Shown piece after piece: positions 28,525-36,769 of a stretch of DNA of 64,000 nucleotides. The stretch is from Niallia circulans NBRC 13626 (GTDB lineage: Bacteria > Bacillota > Bacilli > Bacillales > Cytobacillaceae): NCBI RefSeq assembly GCF_001591585.1, contig NZ_BCVE01000015.1:1-64000 (forward strand), in the 5' to 3' direction. A model generated the notes under the pieces. The model did not search any database. It had not been told where the DNA came from and saw only the letters and a program-made list of their open reading frames with translations. A program made the translations under genes and the position numbers. Positions within the stretch are counted from its first letter, which is position 1, and each line of letters opens with the position of its first letter.

Positions 28525-29991
28525 ATGAAATTGAACAAGCTTGCTAAACAAGCAACAGTCGTATCATTGGGTGCAGCTATTTTATTTGGAGGTAGTGGGT
28601 CTCTAGCTTTTGCAAAGCAAAAAGAAAAGTTAGACCACAAAGAATCTTATGATATTTCACATATCACTCGATTCGATATGGAAAAAATGACGGAACAACA
28701 AAACGATTCTAAATTTAAAGTGCCAGCTTTTGATGAATCAACGATTAAAAACATCCCTTCAGCAAAGGGCTATGATGAAAAAGGTAATTTAATTGATTTA
28801 GATGTCTGGGATACATGGCCGTTACAAAATGCAGATGGAACAGTTGCAGAATATAATGGCTATCAAATTGTATTTGGATTAGCTGGAGATCCTGATAGAG
28901 GATGGGATACATTTATTTACATGTTCTATAAAAAAATTGGTGATAATTCCATTGATGCATGGAAAAATGCAGGAAGAGTATTTAAAGACAGCGATAAATA
29001 TGCTACCAATGATATTATTTTAAACAATCAAGCAGAAGAATGGTCTGGTTCAGCAACTTTCACTTCTGATGGCAAAATCCGCTTATTCTATACGAATCGT
29101 CAAGGCTGGGATCCTGATCATGGATTTTTTGGAAAACAAACATTAACTACTGCCCAAGTTAATGTATCTAAACTAGATGCAAATACATTAAAAATTGATG
29201 GTGTGGAAGATCATAAATCCATCTATGATGGTGGAGATGGATCTGTATATCAAACAGTTGATCAAGCTTTTTCAGGTGGAAATTATGCAGATAACCATAC
29301 ATTAAGAGATCCTCACTACGTTGAAGACAATGGACATAAATATCTTGTATTTGAAGCTAATACAGGAACAGATTATGGCTATCAAGGAGAAGAATCATTA
29401 TTTAATAAAATCTATTATGGGGGCAGCACTAAATTTTTCAGAAAAGAAAAAGAGCAGTTATTACAAAGCCCGAAAAAGAATTTAGCAACACTAGCAAATG
29501 GTGCATTAGGAATCATTGAGATTAATGATGATTACACACTAAAAAAAGAAATGAAGCCGTTAATTGCTTCCAACACTGTTACAGATGAAATTGAACGTGC
29601 GAATATTTTTGAAAAAGACGGTAAGTGGTATCTATTTACAAGTTCCAGAGGTTCAAAAATGACTATTGATGGCATTAACGACAAAGATATTTACCTATTA
29701 GGATATGTAGCTAATTCTATTACTGGACCATATAAACCTTTAAACAAAACAGGTATTGTCTTACATCAAAATCTAGATCCAAATGATATTACATGGAACT
29801 ACGCTCATTTTGCGATTCCACAAAAGAACAGTGACAATGTAGTTGTCACAAGCTATATGACAAACAGAGGATTATTTGAAGATCATCAATCCACTTTTGC
29901 TCCAAGCTTTTTATTAAATATTAAAGGCAATAAAACTTCTGTAGTAAAAAATAGCATTTTAGAACAAGGTCAAATCACTATAAATAAATAA
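28525..29991 (+). CDS. sacB: Levansucrase, glycoside hydrolase family 68
   Basis: A 488-residue secreted enzyme that transfers fructosyl units from sucrose to build levan. Signal peptide ending SLAFA at about residue 30. Catalytic residues by motif: nucleophile Asp96 in VWDTW, transition-state stabiliser Asp262 in LRDPHY, and acid/base Glu357 in DEIERAN. It also has WSGSAT. Length and motifs fit Bacillus SacB (473 residues) closely. Strong AGGAGG ribosome site. Followed on the same strand by levB, as in Bacillus subtilis, but with a 535-base repeat-rich spacer between them. Confidence 0.96.
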   Translation: MKLNKLAKQATVVSLGAAILFGGSGSLAFAKQKEKLDHKESYDISHITRFDMEKMTEQQNDSKFKVPAFDESTIKNIPSAKGYDEKGNLIDLDVWDTWPLQNADGTVAEYNGYQIVFGLAGDPDRGWDTFIYMFYKKIGDNSIDAWKNAGRVFKDSDKYATNDIILNNQAEEWSGSATFTSDGKIRLFYTNRQGWDPDHGFFGKQTLTTAQVNVSKLDANTLKIDGVEDHKSIYDGGDGSVYQTVDQAFSGGNYADNHTLRDPHYVEDNGHKYLVFEANTGTDYGYQGEESLFNKIYYGGSTKFFRKEKEQLLQSPKKNLATLANGALGIIEINDDYTLKKEMKPLIASNTVTDEIERANIFEKDGKWYLFTSSRGSKMTIDGINDKDIYLLGYVANSITGPYKPLNKTGIVLHQNLDPNDITWNYAHFAIPQKNSDNVVVTSYMTNRGLFEDHQSTFAPSFLLNIKGNKTSVVKNSILEQGQITINK

Positions 29992-30031
29992 AAAAACGAG
30001 GTTGGGATAAAAGTATTTCAATTTAATATAA

Positions 30032-30081
30032 CCCGAACAATTATACATTCATACTAAAAAGGATTCGTATAATTGTTTGGG
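30032..30081. repeat. Dispersed hairpin repeat, copy 1
   Basis: CCCGAACAATTATAC and GTATAATTGTTTGGG are 15-base arms with one mismatch around a 20-base loop. The same arms and the preceding AATATAACCC recur at 58722-58763, so this is a dispersed element. It may also end the sacB transcript. Confidence 0.8.
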
Positions 30082-30122
30082 ATTTTTATTTATTGAAGAA
30101 AAAAGGTATGTGGTAATCACCC

Positions 30123-30233
30123 GCAGACTGAATACACTTCGCTTTCCATGGGGCGCGCGCCAAGCCTCCTCGTTCCTGCGGGGTCTTGGACTTTCTCGCA
30201 GCTCCCATAGGAGTCTCCGTGTATTCAGTCTGC
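30123..30233 (-). repeat. Structured intergenic repeat, copy A
   Basis: A 111-bp element with perfect 15-bp terminal inverted repeats, GCAGACTGAATACAC and GTGTATTCAGTCTGC. Read on the minus strand, its core shares ACTCC(T)..GGGA, AAGACCCC.CAGG and GAGGAGGCTT with copy B at 30303-30396. Repeats of this kind are common between Bacillaceae genes. Confidence 0.75.
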
Positions 30234-30302
30234 TCCATTTAGTTCTTTTGAAAAAAAAGTTGGAACGAAATACTCTTTAAACACGGAGTGAAATGGAGTG
30301 GA

Positions 30303-30396
30303 AGACACTCAACTCCTGCGGGAAATAGAGCAAAGCCTAAGACCCCACAGGCTTGCCGAGGAGGCTTAGATTGCTCCCCGCGGAAAGGGAGTGTCT
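30303..30396 (+). repeat. Structured intergenic repeat, copy B
   Basis: Terminal arms AGACACTC and GAGTGTCT differ from those of copy A, but the core is shared. Inner helices are GCGGG/CCCGC and CTAAG/CTTAG, where copy A has ATGGG/CCCAT and CCAAG/CTTGG: both sides changed together. It runs opposite to copy A. Confidence 0.75.
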
Positions 30397-30526
30397 GTAA
30401 CGCAATGGAACGAATTGGATTCACCACTAAATTAGAGATTGTTCGTCTTTATCCATTATTTATTTTGCTTTGTCCCACCCTCTTTTACCAATAGCAAGAA
30501 ATACAGGATAAGCGCGGTGATATTAC

Positions 30527-32095
30527 TTGAAGAAACCAGCAAAGAACACACAGAAAGTCCTATTACTCTCATGCCTTATTATACTTGTCGGCATCCTCTT
30601 ATTTTGGCATCAAATCACTAAGGTTTTTACTAAAACAGTAGACCTGCAAGAACAAAACGTTGTTTCTGATGGTCAATCCTATCGTGCCAAATACCATTTC
30701 ACTACTCCTGACAAGTGGAAAAATGATCCGCAAAAACCAATCTATTTAGATGGCTTCTATCATTACTATTATCTTTACAATGGTGATTATCCTGACGGTA
30801 ATGGCACAGAATGGAGACATGCTGTTTCAAAAGATTTAGTGCACTGGAAGGATAAAGGAATTGCCATTCCAAAATACACAAATCAAAATGGAGATCCTTG
30901 GTCAGGTTCTGTCGTTGTTGATAAAGAGAATACAGCTGGATTTGGATATGGCGCACTTATCGCAATCGTCACTCAGCCGTCAGCCAATCAGCAAAAACAA
31001 GAACAGTTCTTGTGGTACAGCCTCGATAATGGCAGTACATTCACTTCATACAGTGATACGCCTGTTATGACAAATCCTGGAACCAATGATTTTCGTGATC
31101 CCAAAATCATTTGGTCAAAAGAGTATCATAAATGGATAATGCTAATGGCAGAAGGAACAAAGATTGGTTTTTATGAATCCTCTAATCTGAAAGATTGGAC
31201 ATACCTCAGTGATTTCTTCACAAATGATATAGGAATTGTGGAATGTCCGGACCTTTACTATATGCAGACAAATGATGGGAGCTTCAAATGGGTGCTTGGT
31301 GCGAGTGCAAATGGAAAAACAAAGAATCAGCCCACTACTTATGCTTATTGGATTGGTCATTTTGATGGAAACCATTTTACAGCTGATCATCCAGAACCCC
31401 AATGGCTTGATTATGGTTTGGATTGGTATGCTGGGGTAACATTTGAGGATGGAAGCAATAGTGATGATTACAAGAAAAGATATGCTTTTGCTTGGATGAA
31501 TAATTGGAATTATGCCGACAATACCCCAACATTACAAGAAGGCTTTAACGGAATGGATTCTGTTGTTCGACAAATTCAATTAAAAAATAATGGGGAAAAT
31601 TCCTATTATTTAGCTTCCCAACCAATCGAAGCATACAACAAGCTGGCCAAGACAAAAGATCATCTAAAGGAAATAGAAGTAAACGGCCAAAAGCAACTAG
31701 AGATGACAGGAGAAATTTATCAGCTAGAGACGGACATCTCATGGACAGAGTTAGATAATGTCGGTTTAAGACTTAGAGAATCTTCTGATCAAAAGCGATA
31801 TGTGAATGTAGGAATCTTTATAAAAGAAAAATACTCATATGTAAATCGTTCTTTGACCAAACATCCAGATCAGCAGAATACACATTCAGAAAGTACAGCA
31901 CCCTTTCCCGCTGAACAAACACAAGTACATTTAAAGATCCTTGTTGATAAAAGTAGTATCGAGGTTTTTGTAGATGATGGGAAGGTTGTGCAATCGAATT
32001 TAATATTCCCTCATGCAGATGATCAAGCCATCACATTGTATTCAGATGGCGGGACAGCAATCTTTAAGAATATGACGATTACACACTTTGATTAA
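30527..32095 (+). CDS. levB: Endo-levanase, glycoside hydrolase family 32
   Basis: A 522-residue enzyme that cuts levan internally to levanbiose and longer oligosaccharides. An N-terminal hydrophobic segment (about 11-27) is a signal anchor or signal peptide. GH32 catalytic residues: nucleophile Asp67 in WKNDPQKPIY, Asp191 in DFRDPK, and acid/base Glu239 in VECPDLY. Family likeness to LevB (YveB) of Bacillus subtilis runs along the whole length (GNGTEWRHAVS, LDYGLDWYAGVTFED, WMNNWNYADNTPT). The C-terminal beta-sandwich ends at ITHFD. TTG start at 30527 with a weak GGTGAT site. Downstream of sacB, so levan is made and trimmed by neighbours. Confidence 0.93.
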   Translation: MKKPAKNTQKVLLLSCLIILVGILLFWHQITKVFTKTVDLQEQNVVSDGQSYRAKYHFTTPDKWKNDPQKPIYLDGFYHYYYLYNGDYPDGNGTEWRHAVSKDLVHWKDKGIAIPKYTNQNGDPWSGSVVVDKENTAGFGYGALIAIVTQPSANQQKQEQFLWYSLDNGSTFTSYSDTPVMTNPGTNDFRDPKIIWSKEYHKWIMLMAEGTKIGFYESSNLKDWTYLSDFFTNDIGIVECPDLYYMQTNDGSFKWVLGASANGKTKNQPTTYAYWIGHFDGNHFTADHPEPQWLDYGLDWYAGVTFEDGSNSDDYKKRYAFAWMNNWNYADNTPTLQEGFNGMDSVVRQIQLKNNGENSYYLASQPIEAYNKLAKTKDHLKEIEVNGQKQLEMTGEIYQLETDISWTELDNVGLRLRESSDQKRYVNVGIFIKEKYSYVNRSLTKHPDQQNTHSESTAPFPAEQTQVHLKILVDKSSIEVFVDDGKVVQSNLIFPHADDQAITLYSDGGTAIFKNMTITHFD

Positions 32096-32274
32096 TGGAT
32101 TTGGGCATTCTTTCTTCAGACAGAGAACCGAACATCCTTTTTCACTAATCGCCAGCTTTCTTTTTCCATATCTACTGTATGGTCTCCCCCAGGAGTGATG
32201 ACATTTTTTCTTGCGTGTAAGAATCTTATTTGTAAACAAAATGCTCCATACACTCTATTTAGAATCCATATAAA

Positions 32275-32303
32275 AGCACTTTTCCTTTTTTGCGAAAAGT
32301 GCT
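32275..32303. terminator. Bidirectional terminator between levB and the GH32 lipoprotein gene
   Basis: AGCACTTTTC pairs perfectly with GAAAAGTGCT around a 9-base loop. On the minus strand it is followed by TTTATAT, 31 bases after the stop of the lipoprotein gene; on the plus strand it lies 180 bases after levB. Confidence 0.78.
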
Positions 32304-32334
32304 CTTACATACTTTATAATACTTTCATTCCCTT

Positions 32335-34194
32335 TTATTTTACTACCCTTATTCTAATTTCCTTTGCAATTTTCGTTTCTGGATGCTTAACCTGTATGCT
32401 TGTTACTCCTGGCTTTAATGCTTTAATGGAAATACCCTTCTCCTCGTCATCAGACTTCGTGATTTCGATTATGTCTTGTTCAGCGCTGTCCCAACTAAAA
32501 GGAGAACTGCTCTTAATCCAATCTGGCTTTAAAATCGCTTTAATAGTTTTGATTTCCCCTTCTTTAAGAGTTAAATATTCCGAACTTACTACTATACGTT
32601 CGACTTCATTTTCCTTTGGGCGTTCTCTCCAGGTTGAATATAAAGGATAAAAGTCTAGTGAAACAACCTTCATACTACCACCTTTTGTATATAACTCTAT
32701 TCCGTTGCTCGTAGGCTGGGAATAGATTAATTTCGTAAAGACATATTCCCCGTCGTTTATAAACACCTCAACAGATGATTCATCAACAAATCCTCTTATC
32801 TTTATTCGTTTCTCCTCAACAGGGTAAGTAGTTGTATGGTTATTGCCAAATTGAAATGGATTCCCATTTCGATCCAATAACGTTTCTAATCCAGCACGAG
32901 ATCTATCTAAGAATAGTTTTTTACCTAACGTATTTACACCTATAACCGTATTTTCGTCCTCTGATTGTCGAACGCGAATACCGAATTCCTCTACGTTTTC
33001 CCATTCCAGCACAGCTTCAAATTCATAAGTGGTACCAGAAAAATCAGCAATTGACTGCTCCCCATTGACCTCCATAGGATCAATAGCAATATGATTAACA
33101 CGTAAACTTTCTAACTCCCTAACCGGTTCTTGAAATAACTTAATACTTCCATCCTTAACTGTTTTCAAATGCAGTTCACGTGGAATTGACATAGATCCCT
33201 TCCATGCTTCCGTCGGCGATTGATAAGGATATCTCCAATTCGCCATCCAGCCTAACCATATTCGGCGGCCATCTTTTTCCGGGATATCAGAAAAGGACTG
33301 AGCTGCATAAAAGTCTTGCCCAAAATCTGTTGTCAAAATAGTTTCTGGCGCATTATCATTAATAAATTGTGTTCCGTCAAACTCTCCAATAAAATATTGA
33401 GCAGTTGATCCATTTGTTTCTTCATTATCTCCAACACTAACTTGCAATACCCATTTCTTATTATTCTCATCACCATCTACAGGCAATTCGAATAAATCAG
33501 GACATTCCCATACAGCTGCATGAGATCCCTCCTTATCCCCAAATTGACTCTGAAACTCCCAGTCAATCAAATTATCAGAACGATAAAACGTTACACTTTG
33601 ATTTGTCGAAACAACCATTATCCATTTTTTAGTACTCTCATGCCAAAATACTTTTGGATCGCGAAAATCCTTTATTCCTGGGTTGGGGATAACCGGGTTT
33701 CCTTTATATCTTTCCCATGTTCTCCCATTATCTTTACTATAAGCAATACTTTGGGATTCTCCTCCCTCTGTATTTGTATAGATGGCAACTAATCCGGCTT
33801 TCCCATCAAAAAATCCTGTGGAATCATTCCAATCCACCACAGTGCTTCCAGATAATGCTTGCCCTAGGTTATCATGTTCTAACGCAATCGGCAAATGCTC
33901 CCAATGTAATAAATCCCTGCTCACTGCGTGTGCCCAATTACCATTTTTTTGATGAAACAGATGATACTCTCCCTCAAAATAGATGAGTCCATTAGGGTCA
34001 GCTAAATTTCCTGAAGGGGTTGAAAAGTGATATTGAGGTCGATACAATTCTGTATAATAATCAGAAGTGGCAGCTTCCATATTATCCGGTCTCAAGGCAT
34101 CCAAATTTTTCTCTTCCTTTCCCATTTGATGGATACTACAGCCAGTTAATAACCATGCAACAGACAAAACAGCTGTCAAGATTCTTTGTCTCAA
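32335..34194 (-). CDS. Surface levanase or fructanase lipoprotein, GH32
   Basis: A 619-residue exported enzyme. Lipobox LLTGC with Cys19 anchors it to the membrane. Catalytic residues: nucleophile Asp66 in LADPNGL (most GH32 have MNDPNG), Asp179 in DFRDPK and acid/base Glu230 in VWECPDLF. After the GH32 beta-sandwich (to about residue 515), a C-terminal region resembles a bacterial Ig-like domain (LKPGVTSIQVKHPE). Probably releases fructose or short oligosaccharides from levan or inulin at the cell surface. TTG start after GAGGAG. Last gene of the LacI-linked operon, 36 bases after the fructokinase. Confidence 0.9.
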   Translation of the reverse strand: MRQRILTAVLSVAWLLTGCSIHQMGKEEKNLDALRPDNMEAATSDYYTELYRPQYHFSTPSGNLADPNGLIYFEGEYHLFHQKNGNWAHAVSRDLLHWEHLPIALEHDNLGQALSGSTVVDWNDSTGFFDGKAGLVAIYTNTEGGESQSIAYSKDNGRTWERYKGNPVIPNPGIKDFRDPKVFWHESTKKWIMVVSTNQSVTFYRSDNLIDWEFQSQFGDKEGSHAAVWECPDLFELPVDGDENNKKWVLQVSVGDNEETNGSTAQYFIGEFDGTQFINDNAPETILTTDFGQDFYAAQSFSDIPEKDGRRIWLGWMANWRYPYQSPTEAWKGSMSIPRELHLKTVKDGSIKLFQEPVRELESLRVNHIAIDPMEVNGEQSIADFSGTTYEFEAVLEWENVEEFGIRVRQSEDENTVIGVNTLGKKLFLDRSRAGLETLLDRNGNPFQFGNNHTTTYPVEEKRIKIRGFVDESSVEVFINDGEYVFTKLIYSQPTSNGIELYTKGGSMKVVSLDFYPLYSTWRERPKENEVERIVVSSEYLTLKEGEIKTIKAILKPDWIKSSSPFSWDSAEQDIIEITKSDDEEKGISIKALKPGVTSIQVKHPETKIAKEIRIRVVK

Positions 34195-34229
34195 TTTGCT
34201 TCTCCTCCTCTCCTCCTTTTTAGCACCAT

Positions 34230-35198
34230 TTATCCTCCCTTTTTATTGACTACTATAAAGTCTTCAATTTGGTGAAGAGTAGGCATGGCTGGAATTCCAC
34301 CTTTATTTGTTGCCACATATGCTCCCATCGCATTTCCGAAATTCAATATTTGCTTTAATATATCTTCGCGTATTTTAAAATTCAATAAATCCCTCTTTAA
34401 TAATTCATATAGCACGCCAGCAAGAAATGCATCTCCGCATCCAGTTGTATCAATAGCTTTTACAGCTGCTCCTGGGACAAATACTAAGCCATCCTCTCCA
34501 TATGCATAGCTTCCCTTATCTCCCACTGTTACAAAAAGCAGCCGTAAATCAAACTCTTTAAATAACTGCTTTGCTCCTGAAAAAATATCTGTTGTATTCG
34601 TTAAAAATGCTAATTCTTCTTCCGAAACTTTGACTATATCCGCAAAATGCAAGACTGCTTCGATTTGCTCTTTTGCCTCCTCTAAGCTTTGCCATAGTAA
34701 GGGACGAAGATTTGGATCAAATGAAATAATCTTATGCTGTTCTTTCGCATAATTTAATGCTACTAAAGTTGCTTCTCTTGCTGGCTCATTTGTCATGGAT
34801 ATTGATCCTACATGGAATATTTTAGCATCTGCTATTAATGAAAAGTCCACATCGTCCTTAGATAACATCATGTCCGCACCAGGCTGTCTATAAAAATCAA
34901 ATGAACGATCCCCCTGATGATCAATATGCACAAATGCTAGTGTCGTTTTTATTGGGGAATAAACAATTCCATTTGTTTGCACCCCTTTATTCTGTAAGGT
35001 AGCAACGAGTAATTCCCCAAAATAATCATTTCCTACGCTCCCCATAAATTCTGTTCTCAGCCCTAAACAGGATAAAGCCACTAGAACATTTCCCGGGGCT
35101 CCACCTGGATTAGCAACAAGAATCGGAAACCCCTGCTCAGTTTCTCCTTGGGGAGTAAAATCAATTAAAATTTCACCTAATGCTGCTACATCGATCAT
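34230..35198 (-). CDS. Fructokinase, PfkB family
   Basis: A 322-residue sugar kinase making fructose 6-phosphate from fructose and ATP. Visible: VAALGEILIDFTPQG at the start, NPGGAPGNVLVALSCLG, FDPNLRPLLW, and the PfkB signature DTTGCGDAFLAGVLYELL with catalytic Asp. These fit bacterial fructokinases of this family. ATG 35198 is preferred over an ATG 72 bases earlier, because family likeness begins here and AAGTGGTG precedes it. The gene lies between two GH32 genes, so it uses the fructose they release. Confidence 0.9.
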   Translation of the reverse strand: MIDVAALGEILIDFTPQGETEQGFPILVANPGGAPGNVLVALSCLGLRTEFMGSVGNDYFGELLVATLQNKGVQTNGIVYSPIKTTLAFVHIDHQGDRSFDFYRQPGADMMLSKDDVDFSLIADAKIFHVGSISMTNEPAREATLVALNYAKEQHKIISFDPNLRPLLWQSLEEAKEQIEAVLHFADIVKVSEEELAFLTNTTDIFSGAKQLFKEFDLRLLFVTVGDKGSYAYGEDGLVFVPGAAVKAIDTTGCGDAFLAGVLYELLKRDLLNFKIREDILKQILNFGNAMGAYVATNKGGIPAMPTLHQIEDFIVVNKKGG

Positions 35199-35247
35199 AT
35201 CTCTACACCACTTTTCTAACTTTTTTCCATTGAGTTTCGTATAAAAT

Positions 35248-35280
35248 AGCCAGAGGATAGATTTATCCAATCCTCTGGCT
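35248..35280 (-). other. Strong hairpin between GH32 and fructokinase genes
   Basis: Perfect 11-bp stem AGCCAGAGGAT/ATCCTCTGGCT with an 11-base loop. On the minus strand it begins 12 bases after the GH32 stop and is followed by ATTTTAT. It may be a partial terminator or an mRNA-stabilising structure within the operon. Confidence 0.72.
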
Positions 35281-35292
35281 TTCCGTTATATA

Positions 35293-36750
35293 TCAACTTT
35301 TGGAAGGAACAGATACCTTTCCATATACTAGATTTACTTTCCCTTCTTCTGCAAACAAACATATTCGTTTGCTTACTTTATCAGGGAAAATTAAACTTGT
35401 TAATGCTTGCTCTCCGCCATTGATAAATAATTCTAAGGAGGCAGAATCTACAATTATTCGTAAATCAAGTGAAGAAGAATCCTCAAGACCAACTCGCTGC
35501 AGTTTAGGAAAAATATCGGAAAAATCAACCACCCCAGATTTTTCACGAGACAGACTCAGTACATTTTCTTTCGCATCAATAGTAATAGTTGTATGCTGTG
35601 AATCTGTATGTTCAATCCTTAATCCATACTTATTTGCATTTATATTCTTGAAGGATAGGATTATCTCTGTGTATTCATGATCTACTTCAAAAACAATGCT
35701 TTCTTTGGCTGTAATGATTGTGTCTGTTCTTTCTTCTTTTCTATCAAAATAGGTTTCTAATTCTCTTACTAAATGTTGGACGAGATAATACTCTCCCTTC
35801 TTCTCACGCAGTTCCAGCTCTCTAGGAAGAGTCATCTGACTTCTCCATCCTTCTGTCGGAACTTGATTAGCATAACGCCAATTACTCATCCAGCCTAAAT
35901 AAATTCGTCTTCCATCTGCTTCAGGAATATCAGAAAAGCTTACCCCAGCATAGTTGTCCTTCCCATAGTCCAGCCATTTTATATTTTCATGTTCTGGCGT
36001 AAATTCCTTTCCATCAAATGAGCCAACAAAATATTGCGTGCGAGATCCTTCATCATATTGAGGATTATCGCCAATACTGACAATAAGCACCCATTTTTTA
36101 TCATTTGTATTGTCTATTGGTAACTCAAATAAGTCTGGACATTCCCATACCCCTTTGTGACAGCCGCAATTCTCTCCAAATTCACTTTCAAACTGCCAAT
36201 CCTTCAAATTTGGAGAGGAATAGAAAGAGATTGTTTGTCCTGTAGCTAAAGCCATCATCCACTTTTGGGTATCTTTGTGCCAAAAAACTTTAGGGTCTCT
36301 AAAATCAGGATTGGTAGGGTGAGCAAGTACGGGATTACCGTCATATTTAATCCATGATCTTCCCTTATCTATGCTATATGCCAAACTCTGTGTCTGAACA
36401 GCCTCCTTGCCGTGATCTGGCTCCGAGTGATGGGTAAAAATAGCCACCAACCCGGGTTCTTCGTTAAAAAAGCCTGTTGTATTATTCCAATCCACAACTA
36501 TGCTGCCTGAAAAAATGGTTCCATTCTCATCAGGATGTAAAGCTATCTCTAATTCATCCCATACAATTAAATCTTTGCTGACTGCATGCCCCCAATGCAT
36601 GGGCCCCCATGTGCTGCCATGCGGATTATGCTGATAAAATAAATGATATTCTCCTTTGAAAAACACTAACCCATTCGGATCATTCATCCAATTTTTTTGG
36701 GGAGAAAAATGCAAGGCTGGTCTGTATTTTTCGAGTTTAGTAATCTTCAA
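35293..36750 (-). CDS. Cytoplasmic fructan beta-fructosidase / levanase-like GH32
   Basis: A 485-residue GH32 enzyme with no signal peptide. Catalytic residues: nucleophile Asp24 in WMNDPNGL, about Asp152 in DFRDPKVFW and acid/base about Glu203 in WECPDLFEL. The WECPDLFEL and LGWMSNWRYANQVPTEGWRS blocks fit levanases and inulinases more than sucrose-6-phosphate hydrolases. It should hydrolyse imported levan oligosaccharides to fructose. TTG 36750 has GGAGG 7 bases upstream; ATG 36756 abuts that site. It lies downstream of its transporter and upstream of the fructokinase. Confidence 0.9.
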   Translation of the reverse strand: MKITKLEKYRPALHFSPQKNWMNDPNGLVFFKGEYHLFYQHNPHGSTWGPMHWGHAVSKDLIVWDELEIALHPDENGTIFSGSIVVDWNNTTGFFNEEPGLVAIFTHHSEPDHGKEAVQTQSLAYSIDKGRSWIKYDGNPVLAHPTNPDFRDPKVFWHKDTQKWMMALATGQTISFYSSPNLKDWQFESEFGENCGCHKGVWECPDLFELPIDNTNDKKWVLIVSIGDNPQYDEGSRTQYFVGSFDGKEFTPEHENIKWLDYGKDNYAGVSFSDIPEADGRRIYLGWMSNWRYANQVPTEGWRSQMTLPRELELREKKGEYYLVQHLVRELETYFDRKEERTDTIITAKESIVFEVDHEYTEIILSFKNINANKYGLRIEHTDSQHTTITIDAKENVLSLSREKSGVVDFSDIFPKLQRVGLEDSSSLDLRIIVDSASLELFINGGEQALTSLIFPDKVSKRICLFAEEGKVNLVYGKVSVPSKS

Positions 36751-36769
36751 TGTCATGCCTCCAATTAAT

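Larger units (their letters stand above)
29998..30482. repeat. Composite repeat region between sacB and levB
   Basis: Bounded by inverted copies of GAGG(T/G)TGGGA(T/C)AAA at 29998-30013 and 30468-30482. Inside are a long hairpin (30032-30081) and two oppositely oriented copies of a folded, GC-richer repeat (30123-30233 and 30303-30396). Base composition is clearly unlike the neighbouring genes. No coding frame here is convincing. Confidence 0.75.

Noticed and set aside
30077-30494. Several frames of 60-68 codons between sacB and levB
   Set aside because: They run through the structured repeats on both strands and have no ribosome sites; the region is explained as repeats.
32042-32239. 65-codon minus-strand reading frame after levB
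   Set aside because: It overlaps the end of levB, has no ribosome site and is rich in Cys and Lys with no likeness.
35293-36750. Assignment of the cytoplasmic GH32 as sucrose-6-phosphate hydrolase (sacA)
   Set aside because: The WECPDLFEL block and the ABC rather than PTS context fit levan oligosaccharide hydrolysis better, though sucrose activity is possible.
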